From Mucilaginibacter glaciei (lineage in GTDB: Bacteria > Bacteroidota > Bacteroidia > Sphingobacteriales > Sphingobacteriaceae), in NCBI RefSeq assembly GCF_014773245.1, contig NZ_JACWMX010000003.1:1-64000 (forward strand): a stretch of DNA of 64,000 nt, in the 5' to 3' direction. The notes under the pieces were generated by a model. That model did not search any database. It was given only the letters and a program-made list of their open reading frames with translations, and was not told where the DNA came from. Positions 46,444 through 54,615 of this stretch are shown here, piece after piece. The number at the start of each line of letters is the position of its first letter. Within the stretch, counting starts at the first letter, position 1. The position numbers and the translations under genes are program-made.

Positions 46444-46472
46444 GATAAAAATCGCCTTGTGGTTATATGTGC

Positions 46473-46958
46473 TTAATCGTTGTCTTTGCCATTTCCCCGG
46501 TTCGCCGGTAACACCGCATTAGTTCCGATCTCGGTATGCCTGATCTGTCCTCCCAAATAACCTGTTCTGGCAATAAGCCCAAACCCTATGAGAGAAACAA
46601 TCAATGCGATTAAAGCAAGCGGCCTCACCAGCGAAGGGCTTTTCCAGGTCACAAAAATCCCGGCCATTGAAACTACTCCGACGACAGTCAAACCGACCAA
46701 AGATGTCAGCGCAGATTCAGCATGTTCTTCGATGGTATTTTTTGAAATTCCTTGTATATGCTCGACGGTCTCTTCTGCGCCCTCACCGGTTGCATAAGCG
46801 ATAGCGGCTCCAATGGCAGAGATGATCAGAATATTATAAGCGGCGATTAATGTAGTGTTGTTTTTTCTCCATATTCCATGGATCAAAACGAACCCTCCTA
46901 AAATAGAACCGAATATCGGCAGGTGGGTGATCAGTAAATGGATGTGTGTTTGACTCAT
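46473..46958 (-). CDS. DUF2231-like integral membrane protein
   Basis: A 161-residue protein with four membrane helices. The ATG at 46958 gives MSQTHIHLLITHLPIFGSIL, which matches the HxxLIHLP start of DUF2231-type proteins; 23 earlier codons do not fit. Conserved-looking His/Glu positions occur in GEGAEETVEH and EEHAE, and the C-terminus has ARTGYLGGQIRHTE. Some relatives are suspected of binding heme or metal, but this is unproven. It lies 29 bases upstream of the AI-2E-type gene in the same direction. Confidence 0.78.
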   Translation of the reverse strand: MSQTHIHLLITHLPIFGSILGGFVLIHGIWRKNNTTLIAAYNILIISAIGAAIAYATGEGAEETVEHIQGISKNTIEEHAESALTSLVGLTVVGVVSMAGIFVTWKSPSLVRPLALIALIVSLIGFGLIARTGYLGGQIRHTEIGTNAVLPANRGNGKDND

Positions 46959-47068
46959 GATTTTTTTATCCAAGGTAGGAGCAAATAGCTGCACAAATGT
47001 GATGTATATCAGGCCCCTTAATGACATTGATTACTACGTAGAACTCATAAAAGGGCGAACTTTATACT

Positions 47069-47575
47069 ATGAAAAACTCCGGTTATTTAATTGCCATAGT
47101 CGCCTTGTCCGTTATTCTTAGTTGTAACCAGGGCAAAAAAGATCAAACCAAAATGATAGATAGTTTGACCTCAATGTCAGGTGCCCGAAGACCGGACCAA
47201 CAGTGTTTTGTCGCTCTTTTTGAAAAGGATAGTGCAAGCCTGACGCTACATAATGCTCCGGACGGAAAAGTTACAGGAAAAATGTATATCAGATACGGCG
47301 AGATTGAAGAAATGGCCCTGGAAAACGAACTTAACATTGGAAAGATCAATGGTGAGTATAAAGGCGACACTTTATTTGCTAATTACATGTTCACGAGCGG
47401 GACGATGAATAAAACAATTTATTCCAACCCGATTGCGCTATTATTAAAAAAGGGTACCCTGATCCTGGGAGCTGGTGTGATCGTCAATTACCTGGGACGC
47501 TCCTCCTTTGATAAAAATAAGCCGCTCGATTTTTCCAAAAGCAGGTTTCATTTCAAACCGGTTAGTTGTAAATAA
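47069..47575 (+). CDS. Lipoprotein of unknown function
   Basis: A 168-residue protein with a lipobox-like sequence VILSC (Cys19), then a beta-rich domain (VALFEKDSASLTLHNAPDGK, VTGKMYIRYGEIEEMALENE). It resembles Bacteroidota periplasmic or outer-membrane lipoproteins of unknown role. It ends 7 bases before the HAD-ATPase fusion gene and may be co-transcribed with it. Confidence 0.8.
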   Translation: MKNSGYLIAIVALSVILSCNQGKKDQTKMIDSLTSMSGARRPDQQCFVALFEKDSASLTLHNAPDGKVTGKMYIRYGEIEEMALENELNIGKINGEYKGDTLFANYMFTSGTMNKTIYSNPIALLLKKGTLILGAGVIVNYLGRSSFDKNKPLDFSKSRFHFKPVSCK

Positions 47576-47582
47576 TTGGCCA

Positions 47583-49283
47583 ATGAGATACCATACATTT
47601 GTGACAGACTATGACGGAACCATTGCTGAAAATGAACGGGTTTCAAAAGCAACGATAGACGCATTGAGCAGACTGAAAGCCACCGGCCGCAAGTTGATAC
47701 TGGTAACCGGCCGCGAACTTGATCAATTGCAGACCGTTTTTCCGGAGTATGGGATATTCGATATCATTGTTGCGGAAAATGGAGCTTTGATATATAACTC
47801 TGCCAGTAAAAAGGTCATCTTATTGGGCACCAGGCCCCCACAAACATTTATCAAGTTGCTACAGGATAAAAATATTCCAGTATCGGTGGGTCAAGTGATT
47901 GTAGCCACGTGGGAGCCCTACCAAGAGGTAGTGCTGGAAGCCATCAAATCATTCGGTTTGGAATACCAGCTGATCTTTAACAAAGGTGCGATCATGATCT
48001 TGCCGCCGGGTATTAACAAGGCAACAGGTCTGCATGCGGCGCTTATTGAACTTAACCTTTCGGAACATAATACCGTAGCCGTGGGCGATGCGGAGAATGA
48101 CAATGCTTTACTCGAAGCGGCGGAATGCGCAGTGGCGGTAAACAACGCTTTACCGCTATTAAAGGAAAACGCGGATTGGGTCACCAATAACTCGCGCGGT
48201 GCGGGTGTAGTAGAACTGATAGACCAATTGATAGCAGACGACCTTTTGTTGTTAGATAAAAAGTTATCGCGACATTTCCTGCCCTTAGGCGAAAAAGCAG
48301 CAGGTATTCCATTTACGATTAGCCCCTATGGAAATAATATTTTGCTGGCAGGCACTTCAGGTTGTGGTAAAACAACCTTTACCGCGGCATTTGTTGAGCA
48401 GCTAATACTGAAGCAATATCAATTCTGCTTGATTGACCCGGAAGGCGATTACCAGGACCTGCCCGGAGCACTGACCATTGGTGATGGGAGCCAGCCCCCG
48501 TTAACGGATCATGTGATCAAAGTGCTGACGCAAACTTCGGAAAACGCTATCGTGTGCTTTTTGGCTATACCATTGGGCGAACGCCCGGCCCATTTCAAAA
48601 GACTGTTAACCGAGCTGGTGAAATTGCGCGATTCGACAGGCCACCCGCATTTTATCATCATTGATGAAGCGCATCATTTACTGCCAAAAGACGACCGGGA
48701 GATCGTTAGTGCGTTACCAGAACACTTGACCAACATCATGGCGATCACCACCAAACCGGCATTGCTGTCTCATGCTTTCCTGCAGCGCATCAATTTGGTT
48801 ATAGCAATGGGGGAGTGCCCGGAGCAAACGATGGGCTCTTTTTCAGGCATCACATCCTCCGCTATTAAATTTCCTGATAACTTAATCTATCAAAGAAACT
48901 TTGCTTTGGTATGGCAAAAAGAACAAAAGCTGTCTTTTACCATAACGGGTAATATACCGGCGAAACTTCTGATGCGCCATAAACGTAAATACGCAAGCGG
49001 TGATATGTATGCGAACAGCTTTTATTTTACAGGGCCTAACCATAAACTCCATCTTAAGGCTAATAACCTGATGGTTTTTATACAAATGGCCACCGGCGTA
49101 GATGATGACACCTGGTTATATCATTTGCACCGCCACGATTATTCTAATTGGTTCCGCAATTCTATTAAAGATCCGCAGCTTTCAGACTATTCAAAAGTGA
49201 TCGAAAACGCCGGGAACGATCCGGGTTCCTCGCGCAGGCATATTTTCAAACTTATCATGAATACTTACACTTCGCCCGCCTGA
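47583..49283 (+). CDS. HAD-IIB phosphatase fused to HerA/DUF87-type P-loop ATPase
   Basis: A 566-residue two-part protein starting at the ATG of MRYHTFVTDYDGTIAENERV. The first 215 residues are a Cof/TA0175-type HAD phosphatase: D9 and D11 (DYDGT), VTGRELDQL near 42, and GDAENDNALLEAA near 168. From about 245 to 480 lies a P-loop ATPase with Walker A GTSGCGKTT (257-265), DPEGDY (285-290), Walker B FIIIDEAHHLL (357-367) and a following ITTKPALLSHAFLQRINLVI segment, the HerA/DUF87 pattern. The final 100 residues are His/Trp-rich. The phosphatase substrate and the role of the ATPase are unknown. Confidence 0.88.
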   Translation: MRYHTFVTDYDGTIAENERVSKATIDALSRLKATGRKLILVTGRELDQLQTVFPEYGIFDIIVAENGALIYNSASKKVILLGTRPPQTFIKLLQDKNIPVSVGQVIVATWEPYQEVVLEAIKSFGLEYQLIFNKGAIMILPPGINKATGLHAALIELNLSEHNTVAVGDAENDNALLEAAECAVAVNNALPLLKENADWVTNNSRGAGVVELIDQLIADDLLLLDKKLSRHFLPLGEKAAGIPFTISPYGNNILLAGTSGCGKTTFTAAFVEQLILKQYQFCLIDPEGDYQDLPGALTIGDGSQPPLTDHVIKVLTQTSENAIVCFLAIPLGERPAHFKRLLTELVKLRDSTGHPHFIIIDEAHHLLPKDDREIVSALPEHLTNIMAITTKPALLSHAFLQRINLVIAMGECPEQTMGSFSGITSSAIKFPDNLIYQRNFALVWQKEQKLSFTITGNIPAKLLMRHKRKYASGDMYANSFYFTGPNHKLHLKANNLMVFIQMATGVDDDTWLYHLHRHDYSNWFRNSIKDPQLSDYSKVIENAGNDPGSSRRHIFKLIMNTYTSPA

Positions 49284-49321
49284 TCTTTTCGTTCGATAAT
49301 TAAAAATATAATTTGAGATCC

Positions 49322-51850
49322 ATGACCTTAGATAAATTGAATATAACAGGTCTCAGCGATCTTGAAGTAAACGCTGCCAGGTTGAAATATGGCCCGAACA
49401 GCCTTTCGTTCAAAAAAGAAAATGGCTTTATTGACGCCATTAAAGGCCTGGCCAAAGAGCCGATGGTTCTTTTATTGTTGGTTACCTCGGGCATTTACTT
49501 TATCAGCGGAAAAACCGGCGACGGTATTTTTCTGGCTTCGGCTGTTGTACTGGTGGCCGGCATTTCTTTTTTTCAGGATTCCCGTAGCCGCAACGCCATT
49601 GAAAAACTAAAGGATTTTAGTCAGCCGGATTGTAAGGTCATCAGAAACGGTGCCGTCAAAGAGATTAAAAGTGACGGCATCGTAATTGGCGATAGCCTGA
49701 TGGTTGACGAAGGATCTTCTATTGCTGCGGATGGTAAGATCATACATTCCAATGATTTCTCGGTCAATGAAAGTATTCTAACCGGCGAATCGTTAGCAGT
49801 GTATAAAGACCTTTCGGTTGCCGAGCCTTTCATATTTCATGGCACAACGGTTTCGAGTGGCTCAGCCATAATAACCGTAACAGCCATCGGCAACGGCACC
49901 CGCCTGGGTAAGATCGGCAAAAGTATGGAGTCAATCGTTACCGAGCAAACCCCGCTGGAAGGACAGATCAACAATTTTGTAAAAAAGATGGTGATCGCCG
50001 GTGTGATCGTTTTCTTCATCGTTTGGGGGATCAATTACTTTCGCTCCGCTGATGTTTTGGATAGTCTGATCAAAGCGCTTACACTGGCCATGAGCATCCT
50101 ACCGGAAGAGATCCCCGTAGCTTTCACCACTTTTATGGCTCTCGGTGCCTGGCGGCTGATGAAGATGGGTATCGTGGTCAAACAAATTAAGACCGTTGAA
50201 ACGTTAGGTAGCGCTTCGGTGATCTGTACCGATAAAACCGGCACCATTACGGAAAATAAGATGGGTCTGGCCAAACTTTATACACTCCGGGAACACCTTA
50301 TTGGAGACGCTGCCGGCGATTTAAACAGGCCTGAGAAGGAATTGATCAATCTCGCCATGTGGGCAAGTGAGCCCATGCCGTTTGATCCCATGGAGATCGC
50401 GCTGCACAAAGCTTACGCTAAAGCTGCTACCGTAGATGAAAGGCCTGATTATCAATTGATCCATGAATATCCCTTGAATGGACATCCACCAATGATGACT
50501 CATATTTTTGAAGGTAAGTCTGGCAGGCGAATTATTGCTGCGAAGGGAGCGCCGGAAGCGCTGATCAAGGTCAGTAATCTTTACAGTATTGAAAAAGACC
50601 ATATAGAAACTGCCATCAAACAACTGGCTGAAGCTGGGTACCGCGTTTTAGCGGTTGGGCAGGCCATTTTCGAGGGAAATGATTTTCCGGCCACTCAGCA
50701 GCAGTTCAAGTTTACCCTTAAAGGCCTGGTTGCCTTTTATGACCCGCCTAAAAAAAATATCGCCACAGTATTGAATGGATTTTACCACGCAGGTATAGCC
50801 ATAAAGGTCATTACAGGTGATAATGCAGAAACCACCAGGGCTATCGCAGGGGAAATTGGCCTTCATGGTTTCGAGGATGGAATAACCGGCGATGAATTGA
50901 TGAAGTTGAGTGAAAGCGTACTTGGGGAAAAAGTGGAATCGATCAGCATCTTTAGCCGAATGTTCCCCGACGCCAAACTAAAGATCATTAATGCGTTAAA
51001 AGCCAATAACGAGATCGTGGCAATGATCGGTGACGGCGTGAACGACGGTCCGGCTTTAAAGGCAGCACACATAGGTATTGCCATGGGGCAAAAAGGTACC
51101 GAGATCGCTAAACAGGCCGCTTCACTGATCCTGCTGAAAGATGATCTTTCAAAGCTGGTTGATGCGGTAGCAATGGGACGACGGATCTATGCCAATCTCA
51201 AAAAAGCCATTCAGTATATCATCTCCATTCACATACCCATCGTATTGACTGTGTTCCTCCCTCTGGCACTGGGCTGGGTTTATCCCAATATCTTTTCGCC
51301 CGTACATATCATTTTTTTGGAGTTGATCATGGGGCCTACCTGCTCGATCATCTATGAGAATGAGCCTATGGAAAAAAACACCATGTTGCAGAAGCCCAGA
51401 CCGTTCAGTGAAACATTTTTTAATTGGAAAGAATTAATGACCAGTGTTATCCAGGGATTGGTCATTACGGCCGGAACGCTGCTCAGTTATCAATATGCTG
51501 TCGCCAAGGGCGCTGATGAGCGACTCACCCGCACAATGGTGTTTATTTGCCTAATCGCCGCCAATATTCTGCTTACGCTGGTGAACCGCTCGTTTTATTA
51601 CTCACTTTTAACCACCATCAGGTATAAAAACAATCTGGTTTTATTGATCATAGGCATTACTGTCCTTGTCTCCGTATCGCTTATCTACTTTAACCCTTTT
51701 GCAAAGTTCTTTGGCTTCGAGAGGTTGACCATAAGAGAACTGTCGTTAAGTGTCAGCTTTGGTTTCCTGTCTGTAATATGGTTTGAACTTTTTAAACGGC
51801 AGAAACGTTTCTCTGCCGGCAAGGCTAATAACAATAAGATCACATCATGA
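49322..51850 (+). CDS. P-type ATPase with a divergent ion-binding site
   Basis: An 842-residue P-type pump; ATG at 49322 is preferred over an in-frame TTG at 49313. Motifs: TGES at 154-157, PEEIP at 261-265 in M4 (not PEGLP), D304 in DKTGTIT, and MIGDGVNDGPAL. In M6 the Ca2+-binding N/T/D triad is replaced: FLELIMGPTCS places E667, M670 and G671 at those positions, and M5 reads IISIHIPIVL without Asn or Glu. It is therefore not a normal Ca2+ pump. The stop overlaps the next start as ATGA. Confidence 0.9.
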   Translation: MTLDKLNITGLSDLEVNAARLKYGPNSLSFKKENGFIDAIKGLAKEPMVLLLLVTSGIYFISGKTGDGIFLASAVVLVAGISFFQDSRSRNAIEKLKDFSQPDCKVIRNGAVKEIKSDGIVIGDSLMVDEGSSIAADGKIIHSNDFSVNESILTGESLAVYKDLSVAEPFIFHGTTVSSGSAIITVTAIGNGTRLGKIGKSMESIVTEQTPLEGQINNFVKKMVIAGVIVFFIVWGINYFRSADVLDSLIKALTLAMSILPEEIPVAFTTFMALGAWRLMKMGIVVKQIKTVETLGSASVICTDKTGTITENKMGLAKLYTLREHLIGDAAGDLNRPEKELINLAMWASEPMPFDPMEIALHKAYAKAATVDERPDYQLIHEYPLNGHPPMMTHIFEGKSGRRIIAAKGAPEALIKVSNLYSIEKDHIETAIKQLAEAGYRVLAVGQAIFEGNDFPATQQQFKFTLKGLVAFYDPPKKNIATVLNGFYHAGIAIKVITGDNAETTRAIAGEIGLHGFEDGITGDELMKLSESVLGEKVESISIFSRMFPDAKLKIINALKANNEIVAMIGDGVNDGPALKAAHIGIAMGQKGTEIAKQAASLILLKDDLSKLVDAVAMGRRIYANLKKAIQYIISIHIPIVLTVFLPLALGWVYPNIFSPVHIIFLELIMGPTCSIIYENEPMEKNTMLQKPRPFSETFFNWKELMTSVIQGLVITAGTLLSYQYAVAKGADERLTRTMVFICLIAANILLTLVNRSFYYSLLTTIRYKNNLVLLIIGITVLVSVSLIYFNPFAKFFGFERLTIRELSLSVSFGFLSVIWFELFKRQKRFSAGKANNNKITS

Positions 51851-52959
51851 CCAGACGGAAATTTTTAGGTATAGTGGGAGGATCGGTAATTACATCAGGT
51901 GTGACGTATTATGCCTTCAGCGACAGGAGCAATTATCTGAGAGCTGATTTAAAGCCATTAACCACTTTCACCAAGCGGTTAATGGCTACCGAGCGGCAGA
52001 TATTATACTTGACTTCCCTTGCACCAAGCGGCCATAACACGCAGCCGTGGTTGATCAAATATCTGGAACCTTTTCACTGGATCATCTGCAATGATAAAAG
52101 TAAATGGTTGCCGGCCGTTGATCCAACGCAACGGGAAACGATGTTATCTATTGGCGCATTTATTCAAAATTTAGAGTATGCTGCCAACAACCTCGGCTAT
52201 AAGTGTCAATTCGATTTAATAGCTAATACCAATCAGGACGAAAAAGTAATGGAAATTAAACTGTTGCGGGCCGGAAAACTAGTCAGGTATGAGGCCAAAA
52301 ATATGATACACCGGCGCACAGTAAGATCAAACATACTTTCTGATCCATTAAACAAGGAACATATCAAGCTATTGACTGATAATGAATTAGATCGGATTCT
52401 CTTCATACCCCGTACAACCAAAATTTATCAATACCTGAACGAACAGACTATCGAAGCTAATAAAGTCCAATCCCACCGTAATTCAGCACAAAAAGAACTG
52501 GCGGATTGGATCAGGTTTACGAACAAAGATGCAGAAAAATACCGTGACGGCTTAACCCCTGGTAGTATGGAAATTGATGGCTTTCCCGGATGGGTCGTAC
52601 GAAATTTTTATGGCAGATCTAACGTAATGAACAAAAGTTTCAGAGATCAGACTATTGGCGAGGCAGAAAAGCAGGTTGCCTCTTCTGCGGGCTGGTTCTT
52701 AATAACAAGTAAAGATGCTTCTGTCACTAACCTGATTGAAGCAGGGAAGCGGATGCAAAGGCTCTTCCTCAAAGTTCGGGATAAGAATATTGCGATACAC
52801 CCCATGACCCAGATACTGGAGGAGCCTGCTATTCAGCATAACCTAAATTCATCTACAGGTTTAACAGATCCGGTGCAGTTTATATTACGAACAGGATATG
52901 TGAAGGATTACCCCGAACCTGTGTCTTTAAGGCGGCCGGTGGACTGGCTGATATTTTAG
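51847..52959 (+). CDS. Acg-family FMN-binding nitroreductase-like protein
   Basis: A 370-residue protein resembling Acg (the DosR-regulated mycobacterial protein of Rv2032 type), a degenerate two-domain nitroreductase. It starts MTRRKFLGIVGGSVITSGVT, which looks like a twin-arginine signal, and contains LTSLAPSGHNTQPWLIKYLE near residue 56, the FMN-site segment. The C-terminal half retains a second nitroreductase-like core (AEKQVASSAGWFLITS, AGKRMQRLFLKVRDKNIAIH). It is translationally coupled to the divergent P-type ATPase. It may sequester flavin or act in redox stress. Confidence 0.85.
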   Translation: MTRRKFLGIVGGSVITSGVTYYAFSDRSNYLRADLKPLTTFTKRLMATERQILYLTSLAPSGHNTQPWLIKYLEPFHWIICNDKSKWLPAVDPTQRETMLSIGAFIQNLEYAANNLGYKCQFDLIANTNQDEKVMEIKLLRAGKLVRYEAKNMIHRRTVRSNILSDPLNKEHIKLLTDNELDRILFIPRTTKIYQYLNEQTIEANKVQSHRNSAQKELADWIRFTNKDAEKYRDGLTPGSMEIDGFPGWVVRNFYGRSNVMNKSFRDQTIGEAEKQVASSAGWFLITSKDASVTNLIEAGKRMQRLFLKVRDKNIAIHPMTQILEEPAIQHNLNSSTGLTDPVQFILRTGYVKDYPEPVSLRRPVDWLIF

Positions 52960-52962
52960 ATA

Positions 52963-53193
52963 CCTTGGTATTCAGCACCATTGGCATCGCACAATTTGGA
53001 GAACTGATTCTAAAGCGTAAAAACGGCTACACCATTGTGATTGTTGCCAACAATATGTAACAGTCGTAGCGCATTGCAGATAAAACTATTTATTTATGAG
53101 GGAGAGATTATTGAAGCAGGTGGTACGCGCCAAATCTTCTACTGCTCGGATCATGAGCCTACCAAGAACTATGTAAAGGGGCATTTTGGATAA
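52963..53193 (+). pseudogene. Decayed 3' fragment of pstB (phosphate ABC transporter ATPase)
   Basis: Translation gives FGELILKRKNGYTIVIVANN, then stop codons where NMQQ-type sequence is expected (M*QS*RIADKTIYL), then after a frameshift EGEIIEAGGTRQIF...YVKGHFG followed by TAA. This matches the C-terminal region of PstB, including the H-loop segment (IVIVTHNMQQ). At least two nonsense changes and one frameshift are visible, and the 5' two-thirds of the gene is absent. The remnant begins within a few bases of the Acg-family stop codon. Confidence 0.82.
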
Positions 53194-53325
53194 CCTATCA
53201 TTTGCTGTGATAGATTCCGGCTACGTTCTACAAACACAAACATTTGCCGGTAACTCGAAACTAACTCGATTTAAATAACACAAAAAGGCCAGTAAACTAT
53301 TCTACTACATGACCAACTATTTAGC

Positions 53326-54426
53326 ATGAGTGATTTTAAATTGCATCGCCTTGGAATCATCATGGCATCGGAACCTGGCAACGAAATGGAAGAAGAGGGG
53401 GTTTTAAACCCGGCAGCTGTTCGCGGTCCGGATGGCGAATTATACTTATTCCCCCGGATTGTTGCGAAAGGGAATTATTCAAGGATCGGCATTGCAAAAG
53501 TAATATTTAATGAGGCAGGGGATCCTATCGGTGTCAAAAGGCTGGGGGTTGCTTTAGAACCCCAGGCTGAATATGAGATGAGGCCCGGAGGTGGTGGCTG
53601 CGAAGATCCGAGGATCACTTATTTCGAGCCGTTGAAAGAGTATGTTATGACTTACACCGCTTTCTCCGCCAACGGACCAAGAATTGCTATAGCCACTTCT
53701 AAAGACCTTTTCCATTGGACACGTTTAGGCCTTGCGGATTTTGCCGACTACAAATACATTCAATTTAACAACGTCAACAATAAAGATGCCTGTATATTCC
53801 CTAAAGCCATGATCAGCCCCCATGGTCATCCCTCTATGATCATGCTGCACCGGCCGCTTTTCCCCGGTACATCGCCGGAAGATATTATGCACGACCCGAT
53901 AGACAGACGAATAAGGGATCATCATGAATGTATATGGATTTCCTACAGCCATTTGCATAAAAAAGAAAATCGGGTAGAAGGCCAATTGGAAGAGTTCGAA
54001 TCCAATAGTCCGCTGGCGTTGCCCCAGGCGCCATGGGAAAAAATTAAAATAGGTGCCGGCACCCCACCGGTTTTAACTAAATACGGTTGGCTGCTAATCT
54101 ATCATGGCGTTCATGCGACCCGCACACTTTCAGACTATCCGCATAATTTGGTGTATGCTGCAGGGATCATGATCCTTGATATTAATCATCCCGAGCGGGT
54201 GCTTTACCGGTCTGCGCATCCGATAATGAGTCCCGAAACAGCTGGCGAGCGTTCCGGGCAGGTTGCTAATGTTATATTTCCTACAGGAATTGACAGGCGG
54301 GATGATTTAGGCCAGCCCACCCGTTTGGATATTTATTACGGGATGGCTGATAATTGCATTGGCGTAGCCACATTGAAGCTTCCCGATGAACTTCCGAAAA
54401 GCTGGCATGGTTTATTCACAACGTAA
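53326..54426 (+). CDS. Glycoside hydrolase/phosphorylase family 130
   Basis: A 366-residue five-bladed propeller enzyme of GH130. Hallmarks: GVLNPAAVRGPDGELYLFPR near residue 25, GGGGCEDPRITYF near 88 with the catalytic Asp in EDPR, MTYTAFSANGPRIAIATSKDL near 109, and HGVHATRTLSDYPHNLVYAAG. Members are mannoside phosphorylases or hydrolases acting on beta-mannosides. It has no signal peptide, so the substrate is cytoplasmic. Its 3' end overlaps the relic of an ABC permease gene on the other strand. Confidence 0.9.
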   Translation: MSDFKLHRLGIIMASEPGNEMEEEGVLNPAAVRGPDGELYLFPRIVAKGNYSRIGIAKVIFNEAGDPIGVKRLGVALEPQAEYEMRPGGGGCEDPRITYFEPLKEYVMTYTAFSANGPRIAIATSKDLFHWTRLGLADFADYKYIQFNNVNNKDACIFPKAMISPHGHPSMIMLHRPLFPGTSPEDIMHDPIDRRIRDHHECIWISYSHLHKKENRVEGQLEEFESNSPLALPQAPWEKIKIGAGTPPVLTKYGWLLIYHGVHATRTLSDYPHNLVYAAGIMILDINHPERVLYRSAHPIMSPETAGERSGQVANVIFPTGIDRRDDLGQPTRLDIYYGMADNCIGVATLKLPDELPKSWHGLFTT

Positions 54427-54525
54427 CGCCTCGATAGAATCTAATTTTGAAGCCTTTAGCGCGGGGTAATAACCTAAAAAGATCCTGGTGAGCGCACGAA
54501 CTACAAATGATAAGATCAAGAACAT
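54412..54525 (-). pseudogene. C-terminal remnant of a MacB/FtsX-type ABC permease
   Basis: On the minus strand 37 codons read SFVVRALTRIFLGYYPALKA then SKLDSIEALRCE and a stop. The GYYPA.KAS.LD.IEALR.E ending is the near-invariant last helix and tail of MacB-type permeases. No further permease sequence lies upstream. The last bases overlap the GH130 stop region. Confidence 0.8.
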
Positions 54526-54603
54526 GGTTTGCGTTCGCTGCAAAATGCTGGTTAAGCAACAGCTTAAAAAACTTTCTATTCGGTTTACGGCCGTTGAATT
54601 CCA
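54512..54603 (+). pseudogene. Remnant of an AraC-type regulator N-terminus
   Basis: The frame from 54512 reads KIKNMVCVRCKMLVKQQLKK then LSIRFTAVEF. This resembles the start of Bacteroidota AraC-type regulators that open with a metal-binding-like IKNMVC.RC motif. After about 30 codons it runs into the end of the phosphoketolase gene on the other strand. It lies immediately against the permease remnant, so the boundary marks a deletion or recombination junction. Confidence 0.65.
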
Positions 54604-54615
54604 GTTGTTGTGCTT

